A stretch of 64,000 nucleotides of DNA, taken from Sympetrum striolatum. Its lineage: Eukaryota; Arthropoda; Insecta; Odonata; Libellulidae. Below, in pieces: positions 1-10,794 of the stretch. Position numbers and translations under genes: made by a program. Below the pieces are notes generated by a model. That model was not told where the DNA came from. It saw only the letters and a program-made list of their open reading frames with translations, and did not search any database. Numbering within the stretch: position 1 is the stretch's first letter; every line of letters begins with the position of its first letter. The stretch spans positions 223,501 to 287,500 of the forward strand of contig CANPUZ010000060.1 of assembly GCA_947579665.1 (NCBI GenBank). The letters are read 5' to 3'.

Positions 1-54
1 TTATTCCATTTAGTTCGGTCACAGAACGAACTAATCGGAATTAACAGTTAGTTT
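1..54 (+). repeat. End of a spacer with boundary hairpin
   Basis: The window opens inside the last part of a spacer. An inverted repeat TTAGTTCG (10-17) / CGAACTAA (27-34) with loop GTCACAGAA precedes the first array by about 20 bp. Confidence 0.85.
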
Positions 55-676
55 AAGTTGGGTTAGTTTGGGTTGTGTCTGGTTGGGTTTGGTTGTTTGG
101 GTTGGGTTGGGTTGGGATGTTTGGAATGGGTTGGGTTGGGTTGGGTAGGGTTGTGTTGGGTTGGGTTGGGTTGGGTCAGGTTGGGTTGGGTTGGGTTGGG
201 TTGGTTTGGGTTGGGTAGGGTTGTGTTGGGTTGGGTTGGGTTGGGTTGGGTTAGGGTGGGTTGGGTTGGGTTGGGTTGGGTAGGTTTGGGTTGGGTATTT
301 TCTTCGCTTAGACAGCGTAAACTTCGCTTAGACTCTACTTATTACGCTTTTAGTCCGATTTATTTGCTGAGAGTCTGCTTCATTCGCTTAGACTCATTTT
401 ATTTCGCATAGTGACCGCTTTTTTCCTTTAGAGTCCGCTTTATTCGCTTAGACTCATATTATTTCGCTATATAACAGCACATTTCGCTTAGACTATGATA
501 TGCCCACATTGAATCCGATTTCTTCCCATAGATACAGCTTGGCATGGATAGCCTTCGCTCAGAGACCGCTTAGTATTTCTAGTGACAGCTTAACTCAATT
601 ATAACACGCTTTGAAACCGCTTTTATTCCAATTAGTTCGGTCACAGAACGAACTAATCGGAATTAACAGTTAGTTT
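55..676 (+). repeat. Array (55-295) plus S spacer (296-676)
   Basis: The 241-bp array has a head starting AAGTTGGG and an unusual GGAATGGG near 124. A TTGTG unit at 151-155 is TTGGG in the copy at 38586. The array ends at the TATTTTCTTCGC tail variant. The spacer is a chain of 20-mers such as TTCGCTTAGACTCATTTTAT. Confidence 0.95.
622..666. repeat. Boundary palindrome before an array (type example)
   Basis: Arms TTTATTCCAATTAGTTCG (622-639) and CGAACTAATCGGAATTAA (649-666) pair with two mismatches around the loop GTCACAGAA (640-648). The array starts 11 bp later. Equivalent palindromes lie at about -55 to -11 from nearly every full array and mini-array. Before mini-arrays the right arm is GAACTAATCGG, and before many M-preceded arrays the left arm reads CATTTAGTTCG; the inner 8-9 bp stay paired in both. 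No function is shown. Confidence 0.85.
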
Positions 677-1273
677 AGGTTGGGTTAATTTGGGTTGTGT
701 CAGGTTGGGTTTGGTTGTTTGGGTTGGGTTGGGTTTGGTTGGGATGTTTGGGTTGGGTTGGTTTGGGTTGGGTTGGGTTGGGTAGGGTTGGGTTGGGATG
801 GGTTGGGTTGGGTTGGGTTTGGTTGGGTTAGGTTGGGTTGGGTTGGTGTAGGTAGGGTTGGGTTGGGTTGGGTTGGGTTGGGTTGGGTTGGGTTAGGGTT
901 GGTTGGGTTGGGTTGGGTTGGGTTGGGTTGGGTATTTTCTTCGCTTAGACACCATAAATTTGGCTTAGACTCCACTTATTACGATTTTAGTCCGCTTTAT
1001 TTGCTGAGAGTCCCTTCAATTAATATAGAGACCGATCAATTCCCTTAGACTCATATTATTTCGCTATATAACAGCACATTTCGCTTAGACTATGATATGC
1101 CCACATTGAATCCGATTTCTTCCCATAGATACAGCTTGGCATGGATAGCCTTCGCTTAGAGACCGCTTAGTTTTTCTAGTGATAGCTTAACTCAATTATA
1201 ACACGCTTTGAAACCGCTTTTATTCCAATTAGTTCGGTCACAGAACGAACTAATCGGAATTAACAGTTAGTTT
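677..1273 (+). repeat. Array (677-932) plus SL spacer (933-1273)
   Basis: The 256-bp array has head variants TTAATTTGGG and GTGTCAGG and a rare GGTGTAGGTAGGG near 855. The 341-bp spacer starts like L (AAATTTGGC, TCAATTAATATAGAG) and changes to an S end near 1040 at CAATTCCCTTAGACTC. It is 40 bp, two 20-mers, shorter than S. Confidence 0.95.
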
Positions 1274-2129
1274 AGGTTGGGTTAGTTTGGGTTGTGTCTG
1301 GTTGGGTTTGGTTGTTTGGGTTGGGTTGGGTTAGGTTGGGATGTTTGGGTTGGGTTGGGTTGGGTTGGGTTGGGTTGGGATGGGTTGGGTAGGGTTGGGT
1401 TGGGAAGGGTTGGGTTGGGTTGGGTTGGGGTGGGGTGGGTTGGGTTGGGTTGGGTAGGATTGGGTTGGGTTGGGTTTGGTTGGGGTGGGTTGGGTTGGGT
1501 TGGGTTGGGGTGGGTTGGGTTGGGTTGGGTAGGGTTGGGTTGGGTTGGGTTGGGTCGGGTTGGGTTGGGTTGGGTTGGGTTAGGTTGGGTTGGATTGGGT
1601 TAGGTTGGGTTGGGTTGGGTTGGGTAGGGTTGATTGGGTTGGGTTGGGTTGGGTTGGGTTGGGTTGGGTTGGGTTGGGTTGGGTAGGGTTGGGTTGGGTT
1701 GGGTTGGGTTGGGTTGGGTTTGTATGGGTTTGGTTAGGTTGGGTTGGGTATTTACTTCGCTTAGACACCGTAAATTTCGCTTAGACTCCACTTATTACGC
1801 TTTTAGTCCGCTTTATTTGCTGAGAGTCTGCTTCTTTCGCTTAGACTCATTTTATTTCGCTTAGTGACCGCTTTTTTCCTTTAGAGTCCGCTTTTTTCGC
1901 TTTGACTCATATTATTTCGCTATATAACAGCACATTTCGCTTAGACTATGATATGCCCACATTGAATCCGATTTCTTCCCATAGAAGAAGCTTGGCATGG
2001 ATAGCCTTCGCTTAGAGACCGCTTAGTTTTTCTAGTGACAGCTTAACTCAATTATAACACGCTTTGAAACCGCTTTTATTCCAATTAGTTCGGTCACAGA
2101 ACGAACTAATCGGAATTAACAGTTAGTTT
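1274..2129 (+). repeat. Array (1274-1748) plus S spacer (1749-2129)
   Basis: The 475-bp body has several GGGG-containing units, a TTGATTGGG break near 1630 and TTTGTATGGG near 1721. Between the two GTAGGG markers at 1624 and 1683 it has one TTGGG fewer than the copy at 39805. Confidence 0.95.
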
Positions 2130-2631
2130 AGGTTGGGTTAGTTTGGGTTGTGTCTGGTTGGGTTTGGTTGTTTGGGTTGGGTTGGGTTAGGTTGGGATGT
2201 TTGGGTTGGGTTGGGTTGGGTTGGGTTGGGTTGTGTTGGGTAGGGTTGGGTTGGGATGGGTTGGGTTGGGTTGGGTTGGGTTGGGTTGGGTATTTTCTTC
2301 GCTTAGACACCATAAATTTGGCTTAGACTCCACTTATTACGATTTTAGTCCGCTTTATTTGCTGAGAGTCCCTTCAATTAATATAGAGTCCGATCAATTC
2401 GATTAGACTCATATTATTTCGCTATATAACAGCACATTTCGCTTAGACTATGATATGCCAACATTGAATCCGATTTCTTCCCATAGATACAGCTTGGCAT
2501 GGATAGCCTTCGCTTAGAGACCGCTTAGTTTTTCTAGTGACAGCTTAACTCAATTATAACACGCTTTGAAACCGCTTTTATTCCAATTAGTTCGGTCACA
2601 GAACGAACTAATCGGAATTAACAGTTAGTTT
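2130..2631 (+). repeat. Short array (2130-2290) plus SL spacer (2291-2631)
   Basis: At 161 bp this is among the smallest full arrays. After its GATGGG marker it has six TTGGG units, against five in the copy at 40666. The SL junction reads CAATTCGATTAGACTC, slightly different from the one near 1040. Confidence 0.95.
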
Positions 2632-3652
2632 AGGTTGGGTTAGTTTGGGTTGTGTCTGGTTGGGTTTGGTTGTTTGGGTTGGGTTGGGTTAGGTTGGGAT
2701 GTTTGGGTTGGGTTGGCTGGGTTGGGTTGGGTAGGGTTGGGTTGGGATGGGTTGGGTTGGGTTGGGTTGGGTTTGGTTGGGTTGGGTTGGGTTGGGGTAG
2801 GTTGGGTTGGGGTAGGCTGGGTTGGGTTGGGTAGGGTTGGGTTGGGGTAGGCTGGGTTGGGTTGGGTTGGGTTGGGTTGTGTTGGGTTGGGTTGGGTTTG
2901 GTTAGGTTTGGTTGGGTTGGGTTGGGTTGGGTTGGGTATTTACTTCGCTTAGACACTGTAAATTTGGCTTAGACTCCATTTATTACGATTTTAGTCCGCT
3001 TTATTTGCTGAGAGTCCCTTCAATTAACATAGAGTCCGATCAATTCGCTTAGAGTCCGCTTTATTTGCTCAGAGCCCAATTAGCTCGAGTTGAAACAGCT
3101 TCTTTCGCTGAGAGTCCGCTTAATTCGCTTAGCCTCCGATTATCAGCTTCGTGACGGCTTATATCACATAGAAACCGCTTATTTCGCTAAGAGTCCAATA
3201 AGCTCGTTTAGAGTCCGTTTCCTTCGCTTAGAGTCCACTTCATTCGCTTGATTCAAATTATTTAAGTAAGTGAACTCTCATTTCGCTTAAATACCGCATT
3301 ATTTGCTTAAATTCTTTTCTTTCACTTAGAGTCATTTTCTTTGCTAAGAGTCCGCTACATTCGCTTAGACTCTTTTTATTTCGCTTAGTGACCGCTTATT
3401 TCCTTTATAGTCCGCTTTATTCGTTTAGACTCCTGTTATTTCGCTATGTGACAGCTTATTTCGCTTAGACTCTGATATGCCAGCATTGAGTCCGATTACT
3501 TCCCATAGAGACGGCTTAGAATGGATAGCCTTTGCTTAGAGACCGCTGAGTTTCTAAGAAACATCTTAACTCGCTTTTAAAACGCTTTAAAACCGCTTTT
3601 ATTCCTATTATTTCGGTCACAGAAAGAACTAATCGGAATTAACAGTTAGTTT
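2632..3652 (+). repeat. Array (2632-2936) plus L spacer (2937-3652)
   Basis: The 305-bp array is marked by GGGGTAGGCTGGG twice. The 716-bp L spacer can be read as about 35 successive 20-mers (for example TTCGCTTAGAGTCCGCTTTA near 3047) that drift in phase by a base or two. It ends with the boundary palindrome in its GAAAGAACT form. Confidence 0.95.
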
Positions 3653-4225
3653 AGGTTGGGTTAGGTTTGGTTGTGTCTGGTTGGGTTGGGTTGCTTAAAA
3701 ATCCATTTACTTCGCTTTGACACCGTTAATTTCGCTCATACTCCACTTATAACGCTTTTAGTCCACTATATTTGCTCAGAGTCCCTTCAATAAATTTTTG
3801 AGTCCGCTTAATTCGCTTGGACTCCGATTATTTTGCTAAGTGACGGCTTATTTCGCTTAGAATCCGCTTTTTTCGCTAAAGGTCCACTAAGCTCGCTTTG
3901 AGTCCGCTTCTTTCGCTAAGAGTCTGCTTCATTCGCTTATGCTCATTTTATTTCGCCTAGTGACCGCTTTTTTCCTTTAGAGTCCGCTTTATTCGCTTAG
4001 ACTCATATTTTTTCGCTATATAACAGCACATTTCGGTTAGACTATGATATGCCCTCATTGAATCCGATTACCTCCCATAGATACAGCTTGGCATGGATAG
4101 CCTTCGCTTAGAGACCGCTTAGTTTTTCTAGTGACAGCTTAACTCGCTTATTACACGCTTTGAAACCGATATTATTCCATTTAATTCGGTCACAGAACGA
4201 ACTAATCGGAATTAACAGTTAGTTT
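3653..4225 (+). repeat. Mini-array (3653-3693) plus M spacer (3694-4225)
   Basis: The 41-bp mini-array is a head only (GGTTGGGTTAGGTTTGG, TTGTGTCTGG, then two TTGGG) and stops at TTGCTTAAAAATCC. The 532-bp M spacer begins like the other spacers (TTTACTTCGC, GACACCGTTAATTTCGC), has CAATAAATTTTTGAG, and ends like S. Confidence 0.93.
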
Positions 4226-5167
4226 AGGTTGAGTTAGTTTGGGTTGTGTCTGGTTGGGTTTGGTTGTTTGGGTTGGGTTGGTATGTTTGGGTTGGGTTGG
4301 GTTGGGTTGGGTAGGGTTGGGTTATGTTGGGTTGGGTTGGGGTGGGTTGGGGTAGGTTGGGGTAGGTTGGGTTGGGTTGGGTTGGGTTGGGTAGGGTTGG
4401 GTTGGGTTGGGTTGGGTTGGGTTGGGTTGGGTTGGGTTGGGTTGGGTCTGGTTGGGGTGGGTTGGGTTTGGTTGGGTTGGGTTGGGTAGGTTTGGGTTGG
4501 GTTGGGTTGGGTTGGGGTGGGTTGGGTTGGGTTGGGTTGGGTTGGGGTTGGTTGGGTTGGGTTGGGTAGGGTTGGGTTGGGTTGGGTTGGGTTGGGTTGG
4601 GGTAGGTTGGGTTGGGTTGGGTTGGGTTAGGTTGGGTTGGGTTGGGTTGGGTAGGGTTGGGTTGGTTTGGGTTGGTTTGGGTTGGGTTGGGTTGGGTTGG
4701 GGTGGGTTGGGTTTGGTTGGGTTGGGTTGGGTAGGGTTGGGTTGGGTTGGGTTGGCTTGGGTTGGGTTTGGTTGGGTTGGGTTGAGTATTTACTTCGCTT
4801 AGACACCGTAAACTTCGCTTAGACTCCACTTATTACGCTTTTAGTCCGCTTTATTTGCTGAGAGTCTGCTTCATTCGCTTAGACTCATTTTATTTCGCAT
4901 AGTGACCGCTTTTTTCCTTTAGAGTCCGCTTTATTCGCTTAGACTCATATTATTTCGCTATATAACAGCACATTTCGGTTAGACTATGATATGCCCACAT
5001 TGAATCCGATTACCTCCCATAGATACAGCTTGGCATGGATAGCCTTCGCTTAGAGACCGCTTAGTTTTTCTAGTGACAGCTTAACTCGCTTATAACACGC
5101 TTTGAAACCGATATTATTCCATTTAGTTCGGTCACAGAACGAACTTATCGGAATTAACAGTTAGTTT
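4226..5167 (+). repeat. Array (4226-4786) plus S spacer (4787-5167)
   Basis: The 561-bp array has a GAGTTAGTTTGGG head, GGTATGTTTGGG in place of GGGATGTTTGGG, several GGGGTGGG units, and a final TTGAG before TATTTACTTCGC. Confidence 0.95.
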
Positions 5168-6090
5168 AGGTTGGATTAGTTTATGTTGTGTCTGGTTGGG
5201 TTTGGTTGTTTGGGTTGGGTTGGATTGGGCTGGGTTGTGTTGGGGTAGGTTGGGTTGAGTTGGGTAGGGTTGGGTTGGGTTGGGTAGGGTTGGGTTGGCT
5301 TGGGTTGGGTTTGGTTGGGTTGGTTTGTGTTGGGTTGGGTTGGGTTGGGTTGGGTTAGGTTGGGTTGGGTTGGGTTGGGTTGGGTTGGGTTGGGTATTTA
5401 CTTCGCTTAGACTCCATTTATAACGATTTAAGTCCGCTTTATTTGCTGAGAGTCCCTTTAATTAATATAGAGTCCGATCAATTCACTTAGAGTCCGCTTT
5501 ATTTGCTCAGAGCCCAATTAGCTCGAGTTGAAACAGCTTCTTTCGCTGAGAGTCCGCTTAATTCGTTTAGCCTCCGATTATCAGCTTCGTGACGGCTTAT
5601 ATCACATAGAAACCGCTTATTTCGCTAAGAGTCCAATAAGCTCGTTTAGAGTCCGTTTCCTTCGCTTAGAGTCCACTTCATTCGCTTGATTCAAATTATT
5701 ATAGTAAGTGAACTCTCATTTCGCTTAAATATCGCATTATTTGCTTAAATTCTTTTCTTTCACTTACAGTCATTTTCTTTACTAAGAGTCCGCTACATTC
5801 GCTTAGACTCTTTTTATTTCGCTTAGTGACCGCTTATTTCCTTTATAGTCCGCTTTATTCGTTTAGACTCCTGTTATTTCGCTATGTGACAGCTGATTTC
5901 GCTTAGACTCTGATATGCCAGCATTGAGTCCGATTACTTCCCATAGAGACGGCTTAGAATGGATAGCCTTTGCTTAGAGACCACTTAGTTTCTAAGAAAC
6001 ATCTTAACTCGCTTTTAAAACGCTTTAAAACCTCTTTTATTCCTATTAGTTCGGTCACAGAAAGAACTAATCGGAATTAACAGTTAGTTT
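5168..6090 (+). repeat. Array (5168-5394) plus short L spacer (5395-6090)
   Basis: The 227-bp array has the head variant GGATTAGTTTATG and GGGCTGGGTTGTG. The L spacer is 696 bp: near 5405 it lacks the single 20-mer CTTAGACACCGTAAATTTGG that other L spacers have. The same pair of traits marks 15036-15958. Confidence 0.95.
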
Positions 6091-6663
6091 AGGTTGGGTT
6101 AGGTTTGGTTGTGTCTGGTTGGGTTGGGTTGCTTAAAAATCCATTTACTTCGCTTTGACACCGTTAATTTCGCTCATACTCCACTTATAACGCTTTTAGT
6201 CCACTATATTTGCTCAGAGTCCCTTCAATAAATTTTTGAGTCCGCTTAATTCGCTTGGACTCCGATTATTTTGCTTAGTGACGGCTTATTTCGCTTAGAA
6301 TCCGCTTTTTTCGCTAAAGGTCCACTAAGCTCGCTTTGAGTTCGCTTCTTTCGCTAAGAGTCTGCTACATTCGCTTATACTCATTTTATTTCGCTTGGTG
6401 ACCGCTTTTTTCCTTTAGAGACCGCTTTATTCGCTTAGACTCATATTTTTTCGCTATATAACAGCACATTTCGGTTAGACTATGATATGCCCACATTGAA
6501 TCCGATTACCTCCCATAGATACAGCTTGGCATGGATAGGGTTCGCTTAGAGACCGCTTAGTTTTTCTAGTGACAGCTTAACTCGCTTATAACACGCTTTG
6601 AAACCGATATTATTCCATTTAGTTCGGTCACAGAACGAACTAATCGGAATTAAGAGTTTGTTT
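6091..6663 (+). repeat. Mini-array (6091-6131) plus M spacer (6132-6663)
   Basis: The mini-array is the standard 41 bp. The M spacer carries GATAGGGTTCGC near 6535 in place of GATAGCCTTCGC, a private change also present at the +38,531 copy. Just before the next array it reads AAGAGTTTGTTT instead of AACAGTTAGTTT. Confidence 0.93.
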
Positions 6664-7371
6664 AGGTTGGGTTGGTTTGGGTTGTGTCTGGTTGGGTTTG
6701 GTTGTTTGGGTTGGGGTAGGTTGGGTTGGGTTGGGTTGGGTTAGGTTGGGTTTGGTTGGGTTGGGTAGGGTTGGGTTGGGTTGGGTTGGGTTGGGTTGGG
6801 TTGGGTTGGGTTGGGTTGGGTTGGGTTGGGTTGGGTTGGGGTGGGTTGGGTTGGGTTGGGTTGGGTAGGGTTGGTTTGGGTTGGGTTGGGATGGGTTTGG
6901 TTGGGTTGGGTTTGGTTGGGTAGGGTTGGGTTGGGTTGGGTTGGTTTGGGTTGGGTTGGGTTTGGTTGGGTTTGGTTGGGTTGGGTTGGGTATTTACTTC
7001 GCTAAGACACCGTACATTTCGCTTAGACTCCACTTATTACGCTTTTAGTCCGCTTTATTTGCTGAGAGTCTGCTTCATTCGCTTGGACTCATTTTATTTC
7101 GCTTAGTGACCGCTTTTTCCCTTTAGAGTCCGCTTAATTCGCATAGACTGATATTATTTCGCTATATAACAGCACATTTCGCTTAGACTATGATATGCCC
7201 ACATTGAATCCTATTTCTTCCCATAGATACAGCTTGTCATGGATAGCCTTTGCTTAGAGACCGCTTAGTTTTTCTAGTGACAGCTTAACTCAATTATAAC
7301 ACGCTTTGAAACCGCTTTTATTCCAATTAGTTTGGTCACAGAACGAACTAATCGGAATTAACAGTTTGTTT
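6664..7371 (+). repeat. Array (6664-6990) plus S spacer (6991-7371)
   Basis: The 327-bp array has a GGTTGGTTTGGG head and a run of 14 perfect TTGGG units at 6771-6840. Its last 125 bp, with TTTGGTTGGGTTTGGTTGGG, serve as the match for the end of the array at 54883-55413. Confidence 0.95.
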
Positions 7372-8412
7372 AGGTTGGGTTGGTTTGGGTTGTGTCTGGT
7401 TGGGTTTGGTTGTTTGGGTTGGGTTAGGTTGGGATGTTTGGGTTGGGTTGGGTTGGGTTGGGTTGGGTAGGGTTGGGTTGGGATGGGTTGGGTTGGGTTG
7501 GGTTTGGTTGGGTTGGGTTGGGTTGGGTTGGGGTAGGATGGGTTGGGGTAGGTTGGGATGGGTTGGGTAGGGTTGGGTTGGGTTGGGTAAGGTTGGGTTG
7601 GGTTGGGTTGGGTTGGGTTGGGTTGTGTTGGGTTGGGTTGGGTTGGGTTAGGTTGGGTTGGGTTGGGTTGGGTTGGGTTGGGTTGGTTTGGGTTGGGTAT
7701 TTTCTTCGCTTAGACACCGTAAATTTGGCTTAGACTCCACTTATTACGATTTTAGTCCGCTTTATTTGCTGAGAGTCCCTTCAATTAATATAGAGTCCGA
7801 TCAATTCGCTTAGAGTCCACTTTATTTGCTCAGAGCCCAATTTGCTCGAGTTGAAACAGCTTCTTTCGCTGAGAGTCCGCTTAATTCGCTTAGCCTCCGA
7901 TTATCAGCTTCGTGACGGCTTATATCACATAGAAACCGCTTATTTCGCTAAGAGTCCAATAAGCTCGCTTAAAGTCCGTTTCCTTTGCTTAGAGTCCACT
8001 TCATTCGCTTGATTCAATTATTTAAGTTAGTGAACTCTCATTTCGCTTAGATACCGCTTTATTTGCTTAAATTCTTTTCTTTCACTTAGAGTCATTTTCT
8101 TTGCTAAGAGTCCGCTACATTCGCTAAGACACTTTTTATTTCGCTTAGTGACCGCTTATTTCCTTTATAGTCCGCTTTATTCGTTTAGACTCCTGTTATT
8201 TCGCTATATGACAGCTTATTTCGCTTAGACTCTGATATGCCAGTATTGAGTCCGATTACTTCCCAAAGAGACGGCTTAGCATGGATAGCCTTTGCTTAGA
8301 GACCGCTTAGTTTCTAAGAGACATCTTAACTCGCTTTTAAAACGCTTTAAAACCGCTTTTATTCCTATTAGTTTGGTCACAGAAAGAACTAATCGGAATT
8401 AACAGTTAGTTT
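7372..8412 (+). repeat. Array (7372-7697) plus L spacer (7698-8412)
   Basis: The 326-bp array has GGGGTAGGATGGG and GGGTAAGG variants and ends at the TATTTTCTTCGC tail. The L spacer has rare changes (AATTTGCTCGAG near 7850; GACACTTTTTATT near 8128) that recur in the copies at 45903 and 55795. Confidence 0.95.
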
Positions 8413-8985
8413 AGGTTGGGTTAGGTTTGGTTGTGTCTGGTTGGGTTGGGTTGCTTAAAAATCCATTTACCTCGCTTTGACACCGTTAATTTCGCTCATA
8501 CTCCACTTATAACGCTTTTAGTCCACTTCATTTGCTCAGAGTCCCTTCAATAAATTTTTGAGTCAGCTTAATTCGCTTGGACTCCGATTATTTCGCTTAG
8601 TGACGGCTTATTTCGCTTAGAATCCGCTTTTTTCGCTAAAGGTCCACTAATCTCGCTTTGAGTCCGCTTCTTTCGCTAAGAGTCTGCTTCATTCGCTTAT
8701 CTTCATTTTATTTCGCTTAGTGACCGCTTTTTTCCTTTAGAGTCCGCTTTATTCGCTTAGACTCATATTATTTCGCTATATAACAGCACATTTCGGTTAG
8801 ACTATGATATGCCCACATTGAATCCGATTACTTACCATAGATACAGCGTGGCATGGATAGCCTTCGCTTAGAGACCGCTTAGTTTTTCTAGTGACAGCTT
8901 AACTCGCTTATTACACGCTTTGAAACCGATATTATTCCATTTAGTTCGGTCACAGAACGAACTATTCGGAATTAACAGTTAGTTC
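8413..8985 (+). repeat. Mini-array (8413-8453) plus M spacer (8454-8985)
   Basis: Standard 41-bp mini-array. The M spacer has ATCTTCATTTT near 8699 and a private CAGCGTGGC near 8845. The hairpin right arm reads CGAACTATTCGG, and the lead-in to the array is AGTTCAGG. Confidence 0.93.
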
Positions 8986-9793
8986 AGGTTGAGTTAGTTT
9001 GGGTTGTGTCTGGTTGGGTTTGGTTGTTTGGGTTGGGTTGGGTTGGGTAGGGTTTGGTTGGGTTGGGTTGGGTTGGGTTGGGATGGGTTATGTCTGGTTG
9101 GGGTGGGTTGGGTTTGGTTGGGTTGGGTTGGGTAGGTTTGGGTTGGGTTGGGTTGGGGTTGGTTGGGTTGGGTTGGGTTGGGGTGGGTTGGGTTGGGTAG
9201 GGTTGGGTTCGGTTGGGTTGGGTTGGGTTGGGTTGGGTTGGGTTGGGTTAGGTTGGGTTGGGTTGGGTTGGGTAGTGTTGGGTTGGTTTGGGTTGGGTTG
9301 GGTTGGGTTGGGTTGGGGTGGGTTGGGTTTGGTTGGGTTGGGTTGGGTAGGGTTGGGTTGGGTTGGGTTGGGTTGGGTTGTGTTGGGTTGGGTTTGGTTG
9401 GGTTGGGTTGAGTATTTACTTCGCTTAAACACCGTAAACTTCGCTTAGACTCCACTTATTACGCTTTTAGTCCGCTTTATTTGCTGAGAGTCTGCTTCAT
9501 TCGCTTAGACTCATTTTATTTCGCATAGTGACCGCTTTTTTCCTTTAGAGTCCGCTTTATTCGCTTAGACTCATATTATTTCGCTATATAACAGCACATT
9601 TCGCTTGGACTATGATATGCCCACATTGAATCCGATTTCTTCCCATAGATACAGCTTGGCATGGATAGCCTTTGCTTAGAGACCTCTTAGTTTTTCTAGT
9701 GACAGCTTAACTCAATTATAACACGCTTTGAAACCACTTTTATTCCAATTAGTTCGGTCACAGAACGAACTTATCGGAATTAACAGTTAGTTT
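8986..9793 (+). repeat. Array (8986-9412) plus S spacer (9413-9793)
   Basis: The 427-bp array has rare units GTTATGTCTGG near 9088, TTCGG near 9208 and GGTAGTGTTGGG near 9272, and ends TTGAG. The copy at 57420 is 25 bp (five units) longer; the one at 47517 is the same length. Confidence 0.95.
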
Positions 9794-10794
9794 AGGTTGA
9801 GTTAGTTTGGGTTGTGTCTGGTTGGGTTTGGTTGTTTTGGTTGTGTTGGGTTAGGTTGGGATGTTTGGGTTGGGTTGGGTTGGGTTGGGTAGGGTTTGGT
9901 TGGGATGGGTTGGGTTGGGTTTGGTTGGGTTGGGTTGGGTTGGGTTGGGGTTGGTTGGGTTGGGTTGGGTAGGGTTGGGTTGGGTTGGGTAAGGTTGGGT
10001 TGGGTTGGGTTGGGTTGGGTTTTGTTGGGTTGGGTTGGGTTAGGTTGGGTTTGTTGGGTTGGGTTGGGTTGGGTTGGGTATTTACTTCGCTTAGACACCG
10101 TAAATTTGGCTTAGACTCCACTTATTACGATTTTAGTCCGCTTTATTTGCTGAGAGTCCCTTCAATTAATATAGAGTCCGATCAATTCGCTTAGAGTCCG
10201 CTTTATTTGCTCAGAGCCCAATTAGCTCGAGTTGAAACAGCTTCTTTCGCTGAGAGTCCTTTTAATTCGCTTAGCCTGCGATTATCAGCTTCGTGACGGC
10301 TTATATCACATAGAAACCGCTTATTTCGCTAAGAGTCCAATAAGCTCGTTTAGAGTCCGTTTCCTTCGCTTAGAGTCCACTTCATTCGCTTGATTCAAAT
10401 TATTTAAGTAAGTGAACTCTCATTTCGCTTAGATACCGCTTTATTTGCTTAAATTCTTTTCTTTCACTTAGAGTCATTTTCTTTGCTAAGAGTCCGCTAC
10501 ATTCGCTTAGACTCTTTTTATTTCGCTTAGTGACCGCTTATTTCCTTTATATTCCGCTTTATTCGTTTAGACTCCTATTATTTCGCTATGTGACAGCTTA
10601 TTTCGCTTAGACTCTGATATGCCAGCATTGAGTCCGATAACTTTCCATAGAGACGGCTTAGCATGGATAGCCTTTGCTTAGAGACCGCTTAGTTTCTAAG
10701 AGACATCTTAACTCGCTTTTAAAACGCTTTAAAACCGCTTTTATTCCTATTAGTTCGGTCACAGAAAGAACTTATCGGAATTAACAGTTAGTTT
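9794..10794 (+). repeat. Array (9794-10078) plus L spacer (10079-10794)
   Basis: The 285-bp array has GGTTGTTTTGGTTGTG in its head and two breaks of the 5-bp phase (TTTTGTTGGG and GGGTTTGTTGGG near 10020 and 10050). The L spacer has TAGCCTGCGATTATC in place of TAGCCTCCG. Confidence 0.95.

Larger units (their letters stand above)
55..4225 (+). repeat. Five-array higher-order unit, 4.17 kb
   Basis: The order is array-S, array-SL, array-S, array-SL, array-L, mini-array-M. Most units have two arrays before L; this form has five. It recurs at 38586-42756 (same length) and, more diverged, at 22278-26459. Confidence 0.85.

Noticed and set aside
300..411. A recurring frame of about 35 codons running from array into spacer (S-L-R-H-R-K-F...)
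   Set aside because: It is the same spacer sequence read in the same frame after each array; it has stops shortly after, frameshifts between spacer classes, and no start of its own.
470..485. TATA-box-like GCTATATAACAGC in S and M spacers, about 200 bp before arrays
   Set aside because: It is a variant of the 20-mer (compare GCTATGTGACAGC in L) and nothing else suggests a promoter; no transcript evidence can be seen from sequence.
622..666. tRNA-like or transposon terminal inverted repeat reading of the boundary palindrome
   Set aside because: There is no cloverleaf, no T-arm consensus in place, no target-site duplication and no paired second terminus; the palindrome is internal to every monomer.
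2937..3652. Centromere-type satellite with a CENP-B-box-like motif
   Set aside because: I looked for a TTCG...A..CGGG pattern in spacers and found only the 20-mer TTCGCTTAG series, which does not fit. A centromeric location cannot be judged from sequence alone.
3790..3800. AATAAA-like motif in M spacers (CAATAAATTTTTGAG)
   Set aside because: It is an isolated hexamer in AT-rich repeat DNA with no gene upstream.
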